NCBI GenBank assembly: GCA_039707655.1
Contig: CM077676.1
Span: forward strand, 431,001,379-431,065,378
Direction: 5' to 3'
Source of the DNA: Elymus sibiricus
Lineage: Eukaryota > Streptophyta > Magnoliopsida > Poales > Poaceae
DNA length: 64,000 nucleotides
Shown here: positions 33,042 to 45,300 of the stretch, piece after piece
Position numbering within the stretch: the stretch's first letter is position 1
Layout: each line of letters begins with the position of its first letter
The notes under the pieces: generated by a model
The model's database searches: none
What the model saw: the letters and a program-made list of their open reading frames with translations, nothing else
Told to the model about the DNA's origin: nothing
Translations under genes and position numbers: made by a program

Positions 33042-36000
33042 CTAATTACCAACATTCACTATCAATTCTCGATGGTATACTCCGGTTTTAGCTATGATCT
33101 CTTGAAGGAAGAATCCCGCCAATTCCTCTTGAATTGCTCGTATGCGAGCCTTTGGTAGGAGTTTGTCCCGCTTCCGTTCGATCTAATTTAAAGAAGGGGG
33201 TAATAAAATAAATTTGTGAATATTGTTTACGTACTTCAAGTTTTTCCAAAAATCTGCCCGTCTCAGAGGTCGTCTGACGAATGAACTCGCAAACGTAGTA
33301 TCCACATAAGTTATTCCCGGATCCCTGCCTCGAGCACTTTACGAGAATATAGTTCAATCAAAATAATAATCAAGCATGATAGTGGTATTGAAACTAGAAT
33401 CAAAGAGATGCGCGGACCTAACTAGTACTACTTACACTGAGTTGTTCAAATCGCAGCTCCTCTCTCCATTCACCCCTAACCTGCTTGGTGAACTCTTTCC
33501 AAACCCTGCCCGGCAAAGAAAATGAATAAAGGAGTTATTAATTACTTGATATCAGGAAATGAACGATAGTTGCCGATATAGTGCGATAATGATTGAAATT
33601 ACCTTTGGAGCATATCACGCAGGTCCGCCCACATCTTAGGGTCTTTACGTAGCGAGTCCATGACAAGTACTTTTCCTGCGTCAAACCGAATGACTAGCAG
33701 AATAAAGTGGAACCTGCGCACGCATAGCTTATCAATTACACTTAATATCGAGTAAGCGAAACAGAATGATGTGTACAAGACAGTATAACACTCACTGGAA
33801 GTTGTAAGGAAATAGTATTTCCCTTTTGTTTTGTTGTTCAATTAACGCCCTTACCAAGATCTTCTCTGTATCCTTGGCGTTCCATTTTACCGTAGCTTCA
33901 TGAATAGTATTTGGGTTAATGAACCCAATGTCATAGATTTGTCCTCTTTTGCATTCGAGGATCTTCTTTCTGCATAATATATATAGTGAGGATAATTATA
34001 CATGCAATGAACGAGCTGAGCTAGAGACTTAATTACAGAAATGATACTTACAAACAATAGCAACTGACGATAGATTTGTCGATGGCGTCTTGATTGTATA
34101 ACTGAAATAATTCTTCAAATTCAATGAAAATCTCCTCGTCTCCATTGAAGTAATGCTCATCTTTAATTCCCGCAATGATATTGTTGCTCCCTTGCTTTGA
34201 GGCTTCCAAGTACCAGTCATGCAATCTTCGCATCATCGTTGGTAGATGCGGGAGCTCCTCAGGTCTGACGAGAGGCTTCCCGTGCTCGAATTTAAAGGCC
34301 AACTCAGCCATTTTGAACTGTACCTCATCGCCTAAGTAATCACCAAGAGTGAAACCAGGATCAGCGGCCGCTACTCCCGGATCATTAGCGATATCGGTAA
34401 ACACCTTGAGTGGGGGGCACGATTGGTTTTTCTGTTCGCCGAGCTGGGGAATTGTTTTCCCCCTTGCACTACTGCTACTTCCCAACCGCTATTGTGGATC
34501 TCTATATGACTTTTCAATAGAGCGGTCATAATTTGATAGCAATGGAGGCGGCGGTGGTTTTGTAAGGTTTTCCAGCAAGCGCCTCGCTTTTACCGGATAT
34601 ATTTTCTCCGTTGGATCTGGACGGGTCGGTGCAAGCTGGCGTTTCACGTCGACAGCCACGATCTCCTTGGTTTCCTCCTCAGTCATGTCGTATGGTAACT
34701 TGGCAGGAGCCTTCTTGACGCTACCTGCTCTGGATTTCTTCGCTGTTGTAGTACTAGCCGCCGGAGCGGCGGCGGAGGAGGCGGAGTCAGCTGACGCTGC
34801 GGATTCTGCTGAGGGGCCTCCTCCGGTGGAGTCCGCTGACGCGGCGGAGACAGCTGAGGTGACGGAGTGTGCTGACGCGGCGGGGACGGCTGAGGCAACG
34901 GAGATAGAGCTGGACTATGAGGAGTCTGCTGAGGGGCCTCCTCCGGCCGAGTCTGCTGACGCGGCGTCCAGTATGGAAGCACGATGTGTTCCTTTCTCCA
35001 TAGAATGGTAGTCCTTATGGCATCTCCCAGATGAGTCTCCCCTTCACCTGTAGGGTACTCAAGCTCCAGCTGCTCAAATCCATTGGTAACTTCATCCACC
35101 CCGACAACAGCATAGCCATCTGGAATCGGAGAGCAATGGTAAGTTCCATCAGGTACACGAGGTAAGGCATAGCCGACTGCCACCTTCAAGGTTATGTTCA
35201 TGCATTTCGCATGTAGATCACAATGTTCCCTTTCCGTGATATCATCCTCGGGGTAGCGATCAGGAGCCGTGATATCATCTATGGGCGACCGAACGAGCAA
35301 GGAGGAAGCCACGCTGCTTTTCCGTTGAGATGGTGGGGTAGCTCCGTGGGAAGTATCGAATGAAGGATCTTCGTGCCGCTGAGATGATGGGCTGGTAGCT
35401 CGCTGGCTGTTAAGTGCCTCTATTTGCTTCTCCTGCAACGCTAATCTTTCTTCTACCTTCTGCAGCCGGTCTGCATCCTCTTTCTTCTTTCTCCCTCGGC
35501 TTCTATAAGTGTCTCTGCTGTCGGGAAACCCAACCTTCCACGGAACGGAGCCTGATGTGCCTCGTGTTCGTCCAGGGTGTTCAGGATTCCCGAGGGCGCG
35601 TGACAGCTCGTCCTTCTCTCTGTCGGGATGGAACTTCCCTTCCTGCACGGCCTGGATTGCATCCTGAATGTTTTTGACGGGTGTTGCAAGTTGAGCTTTC
35701 GTATAAACACACTTCCCTGTTTCTGGGTGCAAAGTTCCCCCATGCCCGAAGAACCAAGTTCTTGCCCGTTTGGGCCAGTTCAATGTCTCTGGATGGATCC
35801 CTTTATCAAGCAGGTCGTTCTCAGCTTTGTCCCACGTAGGCCGGGCAACCTTGTAGCCACCTGACCCCGTAACATGGTGATATTCCTTCTTTGCAGCATT
35901 TTGCTTATTTATCAGTGACCTTTTCTTACCTTTCTCCGATGTCTTGTATGCCACAAATGCGGGCCAGTGATCTTTCATCTTCTCATATTGACCGGTGAAT

Positions 36001-36646
36001 GTTGGAGTCTTCTCTTCCAGGACAAACTTTTCGTGCAATCTTTTCTTCCAGTTCTTGAATTATTCGGCCATCTTCTTAAGAGCCCACGCCTTGACTTTTC
36101 GCTCTACAACATTGCTATTTGGATCCACCTCTACAACATTGCTACAACATTGCTATTTGGATCCACCTTTGGCTTATTCCATTCTTGAATGCTGACCGGG
36201 GTGCTGTCCCTAACAAAAACTCCGCACTGACTTATAAATCGGTCTGCGGTCCGCTTGGGAGCAGTCGGTTTGCCATCTACAACGATTTCTTCGATCGTGA
36301 ACCTTTCATTCTCGCCCGACCTTTTCTTCGGGCCTCGTCTCTTTACAGAAGGTTGGCTCGATCCGGAGGGCTAAAAGAAGAAAGAAGCGTTAATATATGT
36401 ACATACAAATCAATGAATGCATCTAGTCAGCAAGCTTAATTAATATACCTCACCGGACTTTGCAACAGTTAAGGCTCCAACACCGCCGGAGCCGTCATCT
36501 TCTCCCTCCATTCGATCACCGGAGCCGTCATCCTCTCTTCCCTCACCATCGGAGTCGTTGAGAAACTGTGAGGTGATATCATCACCTCCGTCACGGATTA
36601 TATCCCCCAACATCTCTTCTTGTTCTAAGTCTCTGTCGTGTTCCAT
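33042..36646 (-). pseudogene. CACTA 1 second gene: large protein with C-terminal Ulp1/C48-like protease domain
   Basis: Multi-exon gene on the minus strand. It starts after an acceptor at ATG 36646 with an acidic N-terminus (exon to 36449). A long conserved region follows (GGYKVARPTW, ALGNPEHPGRTRG, TYRSRGRKKKEDADRLQKVEE), then a Pro/Gln-rich stretch and a conserved block MRRLHDWYLEA ... SIVSCYCL ending at a donor at 34052. Downstream exons are 33969-33796, 33713-33603, 33505-33438, about 33340-33240 and about 33190-33042. They give FHFILLVIRFDAGKVLVMDSL and QGSGNNLCGYYVCEF, the His, Asp and Gln/Cys signatures of Ulp1-like cysteine proteases. Lesions: stops at 36060-36062 and 34489-34491, a frameshift near 34750 and a scrambled repeat at about 36110-36170. 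The catalytic residues themselves are intact. Confidence 0.78.
36113..36172. repeat. Short tandem duplication within the protease-domain gene
   Basis: CAACATTGCTATTTGGATCC occurs twice, with a third partial copy between. The coding continuity seen in CACTA 2 (EWNKPKEDREVSYVDERSKN) is lost here, so the duplication replaced or accompanied a small deletion. Confidence 0.65.
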
Positions 36647-36649
36647 AGT

Positions 36650-38450
36650 TTCTGCAAATATTACAACATGGCAATATACAACCATGAGAGATAAGCTGTT
36701 TTTCAGACTTAATGAAATCTGGGAATGCAAAACAGTAACATTATGATGACAACTTGAGAGCAAGATTGAGTCATGCTACATCAACTTTACATGGCAACCA
36801 AGGGCATGGCATCAAAGTACACATTACATAGACCAAATCACAAGAAGAAATCATATGCATATGAGCAATGGATTAGTGGCAAACATCATGGAAAGTTGAC
36901 AAGTTTTATAACAGTCAGTTTCCGGCGATCGTCGAGGACTCCTCCCCCCTCATGTCGAAGTTATACCAAAGTTATCGGGGTTATGTTTTAATGACCCCCC
37001 CCCCCCTAATATTGATGTTGGACTCGACTAAATATGCACTTCAAAGTCTAATCAACTATATAAGCCCACGGTGATCAAACACATACATGTTACAAAAATT
37101 TCTATGTTCACAAAAATATATAAGCCCGAGGGAAATTGAATGGCGACGGCTCACACAGCGGGGGCGGCGTTGCACCGAAGTTATACCGAAGTTATCGGGG
37201 TTATGTTTATACAACAAATGGACACCTTTTGTCGAACAACGGAGGGACGATCAGGGACTAACAGCTCCAACGTCGACGATCACTCCACGGAGATGCAACA
37301 CCACAAATCCTGTAATTCCACCGAGTGAAAAAAAATTAGGTCACCACAATTTTGTTCTTCAATTTGTTTTAGCAAGATCATCATGATGAAGTAACCACTC
37401 ATCATATGCAAATTTTAACATTTGTTTCTCTATCTAAAAAAACCTAAAAAAATTCTCTTCCATCTCATCTCATCTTCACAAAACATCTATCTATCACATT
37501 GAGTATATGTATCTAAAAACCTAGTAAAACTACACAAAACAAACAAAAAATTTCAGCCATCTCCATCTCATCTCATCCATCTCATCTCATCTCAATGAAC
37601 AAAAATTTATATTACACATGAAAATATCATAAATTCATTACATACGCTCGGAACAAAAATATCACAAATGAAATGACTTTGATCATGAATAATGCTATAA
37701 AAAATGACTTTGATCATGAATAATGCTATAAAACATTTGCATAAATATTACACATGAATAATATCAATGACTTTGAGAACATGAATAATGCTATAAAATG
37801 GCCATTGAGAACATGAATATGAACTGGAACATGGCATGATTAAGAACTATAACTATATGCAGAGAAAATGGCCATGTACTACACTACAGTAACTTAGACA
37901 ATTACTGATGAACAAACCATAGTATAGCAGGACAACCAGCAGCACCAAGTTGTCAATTATGAGGTAATTAGCAAGCCAGAGGATTAACCAGCTAGCAAAC
38001 CCTAGATACGCCAATTTTAGTAAAACAACATCACCAGTAGCAACTAGAGGACCAAGTATTCGTCTAGATGAATTACAGGAGCCACAACAACATGAACCAA
38101 GCCATAAATCATCACAAGGACCACCACCAGCAACAAAATCAACAGGGCATAGCCGTAGCTCAATGGCCATTTTCATGTGTAATAAAATCAACAGGGTTGG
38201 CGACGTCGGCGACGGCGCCCAGCAGGGGGGGGGGGGAATAGGAGGAGGACGAGGGGATCGGGGCAGCGCTCACAGCGAGGAGGCGTCGGGGCAGCAGAGC
38301 GGCACGGGCGGCGTCGGGGTCGGCCAGCAGCGCGGGCGGCCGGCGTCGGGGTCAGTGGCGTCGGCGTCGGCTCACAGCGAGGAGGCGTCGGCGACGGCAT
38401 CGGGGCAACGCGTCGAGGCGAGGGCGATGGAGAAGTTTGGGGGAGAAAGC
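36650..38450 (-). other. 5' leader and intron region of the protease-domain gene
   Basis: Minus-strand order is TATA box (38453-38460), a GC-rich leader with repeated GAGGAGGCGTCGG words (about 38440-38190), then AT-rich DNA with a donor-like start after 38190 and an acceptor (TTTGCAG) just before ATG 36646. A C run (about 36997-37006) and short repeats of CATGAATAATGCTATAAAA are present. No other frame is convincing. Confidence 0.45.
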
Positions 38451-38452
38451 GG

Positions 38453-38460
38453 TTTATATA
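38453..38460 (-). promoter_or_regulatory. TATA box of the CACTA 1 protease-domain gene
   Basis: TATATAAA on the minus strand lies immediately downstream of the internal TTTAGTCCCGG array and upstream of the GC-rich leader. The same order is seen at the right terminus (53764-53772) and in CACTA 2 (59674-59682). Confidence 0.6.
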
Positions 38461-38467
38461 GCCCGAG

Positions 38468-38663
38468 CTTTAGTCCCGGTTGGTGGATCCAACCGGGACT
38501 AAAGGCCTACCTTTAGTCCTGGTTGGAGGCACCAACCGGGACTAAAGCTAAATTTCAGCAGCCCAAAGGGCGCGAAACCCAGGCCTTTAGTCCCGGTTGG
38601 TGGCACGGACCGGGACTAAAGGGAGGCCTTTAGTCCCGGTTGGTGGCACCAACCGGGACTAAA
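38468..38663. repeat. Internal array of the CACTA subterminal motif
   Basis: Four pairs of TTTAGTCCCGGTTGG and CCGGGACTAAA lie 6 kb from the left end and 15.4 kb from the right end, immediately upstream (minus strand) of a TATA box. The arrangement duplicates that of the element termini without a CACTA end, so it is not a nested element. Confidence 0.85.
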
Positions 38664-39483
38664 TCTGTTTTTGGTTTTAGACCTTTTTAGGATATTTTAG
38701 TTTTAGTTTTCTTTTAAACAGATTAAAAAACAGTAGCTTACATGCCTAGTTTTCATTTAATTCTTTTTGCTATTAAAGTTTTTAACAAAAAATACTTTAT
38801 GAAATTTTAGTTGCATAAATTTTATATAGTTTTAAGTTAATATTATTTTGATCATAACTAGAGTTTTATAAAAGCTTTTTAGTTGATTCTTTTGCCTATT
38901 GAAGAATATTATAGTTTTGTTTTAGTTGATCAGAACTAAAATTCTAGCATGTCACAAATGCCATATTTGATGATCTTGCCAAGTCTCATGGCTTGGAGAA
39001 CAAGATAACATCATCAAATTCCCTCGAAACCATCTCTGTCAATTTTCTAATTTGAGCAACTTAACATTGCTAAACATGTCCAAATGAGCTCAAACTTGGT
39101 ACACCTGCTAAAATGGTCTAAATATTTGCATTGATTAACTCCTCAGTATAATTAAAATACTAAAGGATATGAATAATTGAAATTTCATAACTTAATAAAT
39201 AATTATTCTAAAATCATGTTTCAAATGCCAAAATGCCCTAGCTAGCTCTTACAAAGATTCCCTTCGGTTTGTCCGAAGTGGCACTTTCCAGTTATAAGTC
39301 CGGAAACTCACAGTAGAGAGAAAGTGATGGCGGTGAAGCCGGTCACATCCCAGAGTGGGATCTTTTGGGGTATAAAACTATTTCTTCGCGTGTGTCCCTT
39401 GCTTATTGCATCGTAACCATGGATAATCTTCATCATTTAACAGGATGCTTGGGTCAGTCTTCATTGTGAAGGGAGGAATTTCA
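38664..39483. other. AT-rich spacer between the two large CACTA 1 genes
   Basis: No frame or repeat recognised. The right part (39240-39480) is probably the 3' end of the transposase gene, since it is conserved at 60640-60890 in CACTA 2. Confidence 0.5.
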
Positions 39484-40166
39484 TCAAACTTTTAATAATC
39501 TTCTGACATGTCTGTCTTGTCCTCCACTCCCACAATATTTTTTTCCTGAAAGAACTATGTGGCGCTTTGGCTCATCGTATGATGTATTCGCTTCCTTATC
39601 TTTTCTTTTTCTCGGTTTGGTAGACATGTCCTTCACATAGAAAACCTGCGCCACATCATTGGCTAGGACGAATGGTTCGTCTGTGTACCCAAGATTGTTG
39701 AAATCCACTGTTGTCATTCCGTACTGCGGGTCTACATGTACCCCGCCTCCTGTCAGATTGACCCATTTGCACCGAAACAAAGGGACCTTAAAATCACGTC
39801 CATAGTCAAGTTCCCATATCTCCTCTATGTAACCATAATATGTGTCCTTTGCCCTATTGGTGTTTGCTGCATCAAAGCGGACACCACTGTTTTGGTTGGT
39901 GCTCTTTTTATCTTGGGCGATCGTGTAAAATGTATTCCCATTTATCTCGTACCCTTGGAAAGTCAATACAGTCAAAGATGGTGTCCTGGCCAACAAGTAC
40001 ATCTCATCTCCAACAGTGGTGTTAGCCATGAGATGTGTTTGCAACCAACCGCCGAAAGTCCCTATGTGTTCATGTGTAATCCAGTCGTCAGACTGCTCCG
40101 GGTGTTTGGAGCGTAAAATATTCTTGTGTTCATTGATATACGGGGCCACCAAGGTAGAATTTTGTA
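39484..40166 (-). pseudogene. CACTA 1 transposase gene, 3' part (DUF4216-like)
   Basis: The frame from about 40166 gives LVAPYINEHKNILRSKHPEQ, GTFGGWLQTHLM, FRCKWVNLTGGG and FVLANDVAQVFYVKDMSTKP, the DUF4216 pattern found downstream of TNP2 in plant CACTA genes. At about 39540 an A-run frameshift turns the tail (KRNIVGVEDKT in CACTA 2) into an unrelated end. On the minus strand the 5' continuation lies beyond the Copia composite: TVL at 50058 joins QNSTLV here once the composite is removed. Confidence 0.8.
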
Positions 40167-40171
40167 GAAAT

Positions 40172-42304
40172 TGTAGGAGATATGCCCTAGAGGCAATAAT
40201 AAATGTTATTATTTATCTCCATGTTTGTAGTTAAGTTTATATTCCGTGCTATAACTACTATGGTTCTCGAGTCTGCAATAACCACGAGGCTCGGAGGAAG
40301 ACTCATATGCACGTGTGGAATAATAAACGGTAAAATGTATTCCTAGTCTAGCCTCTAAGACTAGCTCAAGTGTTGCATGATGGTTCTGTTTTCCTGATCA
40401 TGGGCATGACTATGCCGGCAACTTTGAGGGCACAATTGTTGGAAGAACACTTGTGTTGAATCGACCCGATTGATGTTATGCTATGAGATTCATTCGTCAC
40501 AAGTTAATGGTTAATAACACAAAGAAGTTTATGTTTGCATAATTCCTTAGACCATGAGAGTATCGAGTTTCTTCATGAACTTTGGGGTTTGTTAAACGTC
40601 ATCCGTAAATGGGTGGCTATTATGGCGGCTTACGGCTTCATGGAAAAGTATGTCAAGTAACTTGATAGCTCAAGATTGGGATTTGCTCCTGCGACGATGG
40701 AGAAATATCTCTGGGCCCTCTTGGTGTTACGGTATCCACCATCGTCTGGCCAGACACATTGTGATTTGATCACAGGGATGCCGGAACACGGAAACGAGAA
40801 AAGAGAACAAAACCGGTAACGAGGTAACTGGCATTGTGGACAAGTGTTGATCCACGGGGATGCCGATGATTCTCACCCCGGGTATTTGTAACATATCGTG
40901 AAGCAATAGGAATAGCACACGGCAACTGGAGGTTCACTCGAATATTCATTCGTGTGGGTATAGGGGTCAATATGGGTGTCCACGGCTCCGATGTTGATCA
41001 TTGATAGGAAAGAGTTCTAGTCATGTCTATACTTCACTTCACCGAACCTATAGGGTCACACACTTAAGGGTCATCTATCTGCTGAATACTAGACAAGGAG
41101 TCTGAGAGAAAATCACCGGAAAAGTTTCGGACGAAACGGAAACGTTCCGGAGAGAACACCGGAATAGTTTCGGTAAAACTGAAAAGTAGTTTCAGGGTAT
41201 ACCATTAAGTCAAATTGGTTTCAGCACACATCTGGAAATTCTTAGAGGGTGCCAGAATCGTTCTGGAAACTTCTGGGATTTTTCCGGAGGAAAAACTGGA
41301 AATGTTCCGGAGCAGCCGGAACCGCTATGGTAGCTTTTCGCTGAAAAAAAACATTGTTCCAGAATTGTTTCGGAATGCGTTCAAAATTGTTTTAGTGGGT
41401 ACTGGAATTATTCTAGGCACACAGAAATAATTTGGGATTTATCGGACGCAGAAAAATGTCTTCATGAATAGTGAAAGTGCTTTTTGGTTACTTTATGGAA
41501 AGCCACCTTTTAGGGCTTTTTGGAAAGGCTTCTAGAAGGACTTGGGGGCTAAGAAACCCCACTTGGGGGGCCCCCAAGAGGGTTGGCCGGCCACATGAGG
41601 GGCTCCTCCATGGGGCCCCACTTGCTCCACTACTTCCCCTTTATGCCCTTGTGGAGGACTCCATACATGGGCATTTTTGGGTTTTTGGAAGTGCCCATCC
41701 TACCCCTTGGTTTTCCTATAAATAGAGGTGGAGAGGTGCTCTCCATTCTCATCCCTTGCTCTCATACACATGCCATGCTCGTCTGGCTCTCTCTCTCCCT
41801 CCCACGAAAAGAGTTTTCGTAGAGCCGAAAGGCTGTCTGGGTTCCGGTGGGAACTAGTTCTGGACGGCGAAGCCCTGCCGGATAGATGACACCGTATGTG
41901 TGCAACTCTGTAGAGAGATCGTAGTTTTGGTCTTAGTTCGAGAGTGCCTCCCGAAGGGCTGTCCGAGTGTCCGTCCGAGTTTCGAGGGTCCTCCCGAAGA
42001 GCTGTCCGAGTGACCGTCTGAGTTTCGAAGCTCCTCCCGAAGAGCTGTCCGCGACACCGTCCGAGGGACTGTCCGACCGCCTCCCGGAGGGCTGTCCGAG
42101 GGGTAGACGAGGGAGTACATCCTCGCGGTTGGGAGGTTGTAAATCCTAGCTGCGGGGATCTGCACCGACGATCATCATCGACTCTACTTCCGCTGCGCTA
42201 CGAGTCGGTAACGAAAAAGATCAAACCTTGTATGCAGTCTCCATAGTGGTCCTGGGCTGGTGCGTAGGTCGGATTTTTTTTGTTTTTTTCTGCGTTCCCC
42301 CACA
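40172..42304 (+). repeat. Copia LTR, copy 1 (2,133 bp)
   Basis: It starts TGTAGGAGATATGCCC and ends CCCCCACA. It is related in layout to the BARE-1/Angela group but longer, and its family is not named. TATAAATA is at 41717-41724. A tandem array with unit CTCCCGAAGxGCTGTCCG lies at 41946-42102. It is followed by a primer site, so it is a true 5' LTR. The left flank GAAAT differs by one base from the GAACT around copy 2. Confidence 0.85.
41717..41724 (+). promoter_or_regulatory. TATA box of Copia LTR copy 1
   Basis: TATAAATA lies about 1.55 kb into the LTR. The matching site in copy 2 (49465-49472) reads TATAAGTA, so that copy has a weakened box. Confidence 0.55.
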
Positions 42305-45300
42305 GTGGCATCATGAGCCGTGCTATGCGTAGATGCAGGTTATGATCTAGAATACATAGAGATGTATGGGTGTTGCACAATATAATTTGTAGTAGATGAG
42401 TTCTACTGCTGATAATTATTTGTGCGGGTAGCAGATGAAATATGTTACCCGATGTTCGTGTTGCTTCCCTAGAATTTGCATATTTCTGATCTTGATAACA
42501 GCATGGTGGAGTTTCAAAGTTCTGGCAATCCGCGATCCTGATTGATCAACGAAGTGCTAACAGTTCTTTGAATTCCACCATAGTTAAAAAGAAAGATGAA
42601 ATTTCGCAGACGAAAGGGCAATGTAGATATGATCTGCACGGGGGTCATGCGTATGACGAAGTTCAGTATGGGGCTCGAGATTTTATTATCTCTTGTTTCA
42701 TACACCCCGTAAAGTTAATCTAGCGACTTGAATAATCATACTTGATGATGGACGTTGGTAGCTGTGGTTTGTTCGAAACCTTAGAAGCCACGTAAAATGA
42801 AATTTTGCATAAACCGATTAGAGGCGTCTAACTTGGTTTTGCAGGATGGTTTGCATGTGCATATGATGTGGTATAGCAGTGCTCATATTAATTTGATTAT
42901 GTATGAGATGACTATATGATGTAAAAATTAACATGACCTGCGTGTCATGATTCGGCATGATGGCTGGAGCCATATGATTGTCACTTCAATGACCTGCGTG
43001 TCAACCTTAAGTAATGCACTTATTTTATTTAGCTATAGAGATAGCAATATTATCTGGTGCATCGACAAGCTGGTGGCAATCTTCGCGAAGGTGAACACTA
43101 ACGCGAATGCCGAAGACGAAGAAATACAAGACTTCTCCGTCAGAAAGGGATATACCATATCATGCTATTATGAATTGCCTGAGATGTTTATCCCTTATGA
43201 TGCACCCTTCTTGATTGCACGGTAGTCGCTTTTTATTAGGGTGATCTCTCACAAAAATATCAAGTAGTTAGTGTTCTCCCAAGTGTAGCACCGTCACGGC
43301 ACCTAACTTCTCGGAGTGCGTCATGTCTCCATGAGTACAAACGATTAGGGAAGTGTGAGGCGGGTGAGGTCAGACCTCGCAGCGAGATCACTTGGTTGTC
43401 TTGACGTTCTGGCTTGATCGTCCTGAGCTCGGAACACGCCCATCGAAAGATGAACAAGAATCACATAGAGATGTGATTGGCAAGTTGGCCTACCAATTAA
43501 AATTCTCGTCATCAGTGATGTCCACATCAATGGCGTTGAATTGAAATGCGGGTCTTGTATCACTCAAAATCAATTATGAGAGATATTGATTTGAGTGGGA
43601 GCACACTGTAGAATTAACTTGTTTAATTCTCTGTGCAATTAATTATGAACACTTGTCTAAGTGAAATTTGCATAATAGTTATAGAATAATGGCTCGCGTT
43701 TCCACCTTCCTGTTAAAATTGAATAAGCTGTTAAATATCTGGTTAAAACTTTACGGTTGGTAACGCAATATGAGGATTGTCCTCAAGAGTGCCGAGAAGG
43801 ATTTTGTCCTATCGCATGCTTTTGGTATTCTCCCACTAATGCTATGGATGATGTGACTCTCGTCCTTCGATCCAAAAGCTAGAATTCCGTTACGGTCAAG
43901 TGCAATATGTTTGCTTCCATGAGACCCGAACTTCAAAAGTTTGGGATAGCTATGTGATATTCATGGAACTGAAAATCATTTTCAGACACAAACAAAGGCT
44001 AACAGATATGTGATATCCAAAGCAATGTTTGTTTTGCAAACTATTAGTAAAAGTGTTTACTATGCATTTGACTAATAACAGAGGGATCCAGTAGAACGCC
44101 TGTCATATGATGATGGTGAATAAAACAACAACTTAAGAGAAAGGAAATGTTCGAAGGGTGTTAGTATGACTTACACACCTAGGAAGTCCGGGGCTGACGC
44201 CACTCTTAAGTTGAGTGCTTCTTCTGAGAGTAGGAGAAATACAGAAAGTAAAACTGTTAGAAGTATAAAGGCAAAAAGAGAGAAGACTGGAATGTCCAGC
44301 TCATGTATGAAAAACATACAAGCTATTGATGTATAGATGGCTGGTCAAAGAAATAGTTCTTGGGAATTGTGATTAAATAGTTAGTCACTAATTCTTGGGT
44401 ATTGTGAGTTGATCACAGAAATACTTGCTCGATTGCTTTCCGTTGCAATTCGATGCAAGAACTACTACGGCCTAAAAGACTTGCCGGAGTGAGGTTCAGA
44501 TACGCGCTGGGAATATAGTAAATGTTACTATACCTTCCATCGGTGTATTACCCTCTGTATTTATTTTCATAATTCATTTTAGAGTTTTACACACTCTAGC
44601 CCATTGCATAAGGTATCTTGCAAGAAGGTTGTTCATAAGAGAACTTTTTGCTGTTCGGTGTTATGAATAACATAAGGGCCATACTTTCATTATGAATGAG
44701 ATGTATGTTATGAATATTGATAATAATACATTACCTCTGTATTTACTTTCATAAATCATTTTAGAGTTTTATACACTCTAGCCCATTTGCATAATGTTTG
44801 TTGCAAGAGTGTTGTTCATGAAAGAACAATTGTTGTTCGGAATCATGAATAACATAAGGGCCATGCTTCCATCGTGGATGGGATGTATGTTATGAATATT
44901 GATGGTAATATGATACATCCATAACACTGAAGCTAAATGTCACAAGACTAAGAGAATACCACACATGTGTGGCACTGCATTTGGTCACATTGGAGAAACC
45001 CGCATGGAGAAATTCCAAAATTGATGGATTTTGAAGTTGTTTGATTATGAATCATCTGACACTTGCAACTTTCCTCCGAAAAGTGAAGTGACTAAAATAC
45101 CGTTCACAGGCCATAAGGAATGAGCAACGAACTTATTGGTGATCATACATTTTGATGTATGTAGTCCGATAAATGTTGTTGCTAGCAGTGGATTTATCTA
45201 ACTTCAGAAATGACTCAAGTGGATATATGGATATTTACTTGATGAGACGTAAGTCTGGATCTTTTGAAATCATTCATAAGGTTTTCAAAAATGAAGTAGA

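Noticed and set aside
37200..37900. Possible CRISPR-like or satellite array from repeated CATCTCATCTCAT and CATGAATAATGC words
   Set aside because: Units are short, irregular and without spacers; this is simple AT-rich repetition in an intron of a plant transposon.
38468..38663. Considered as the end of a nested CACTA element
   Set aside because: No CACTA terminal sequence or 3-bp duplication is present, and the second element has the same array at the same place.
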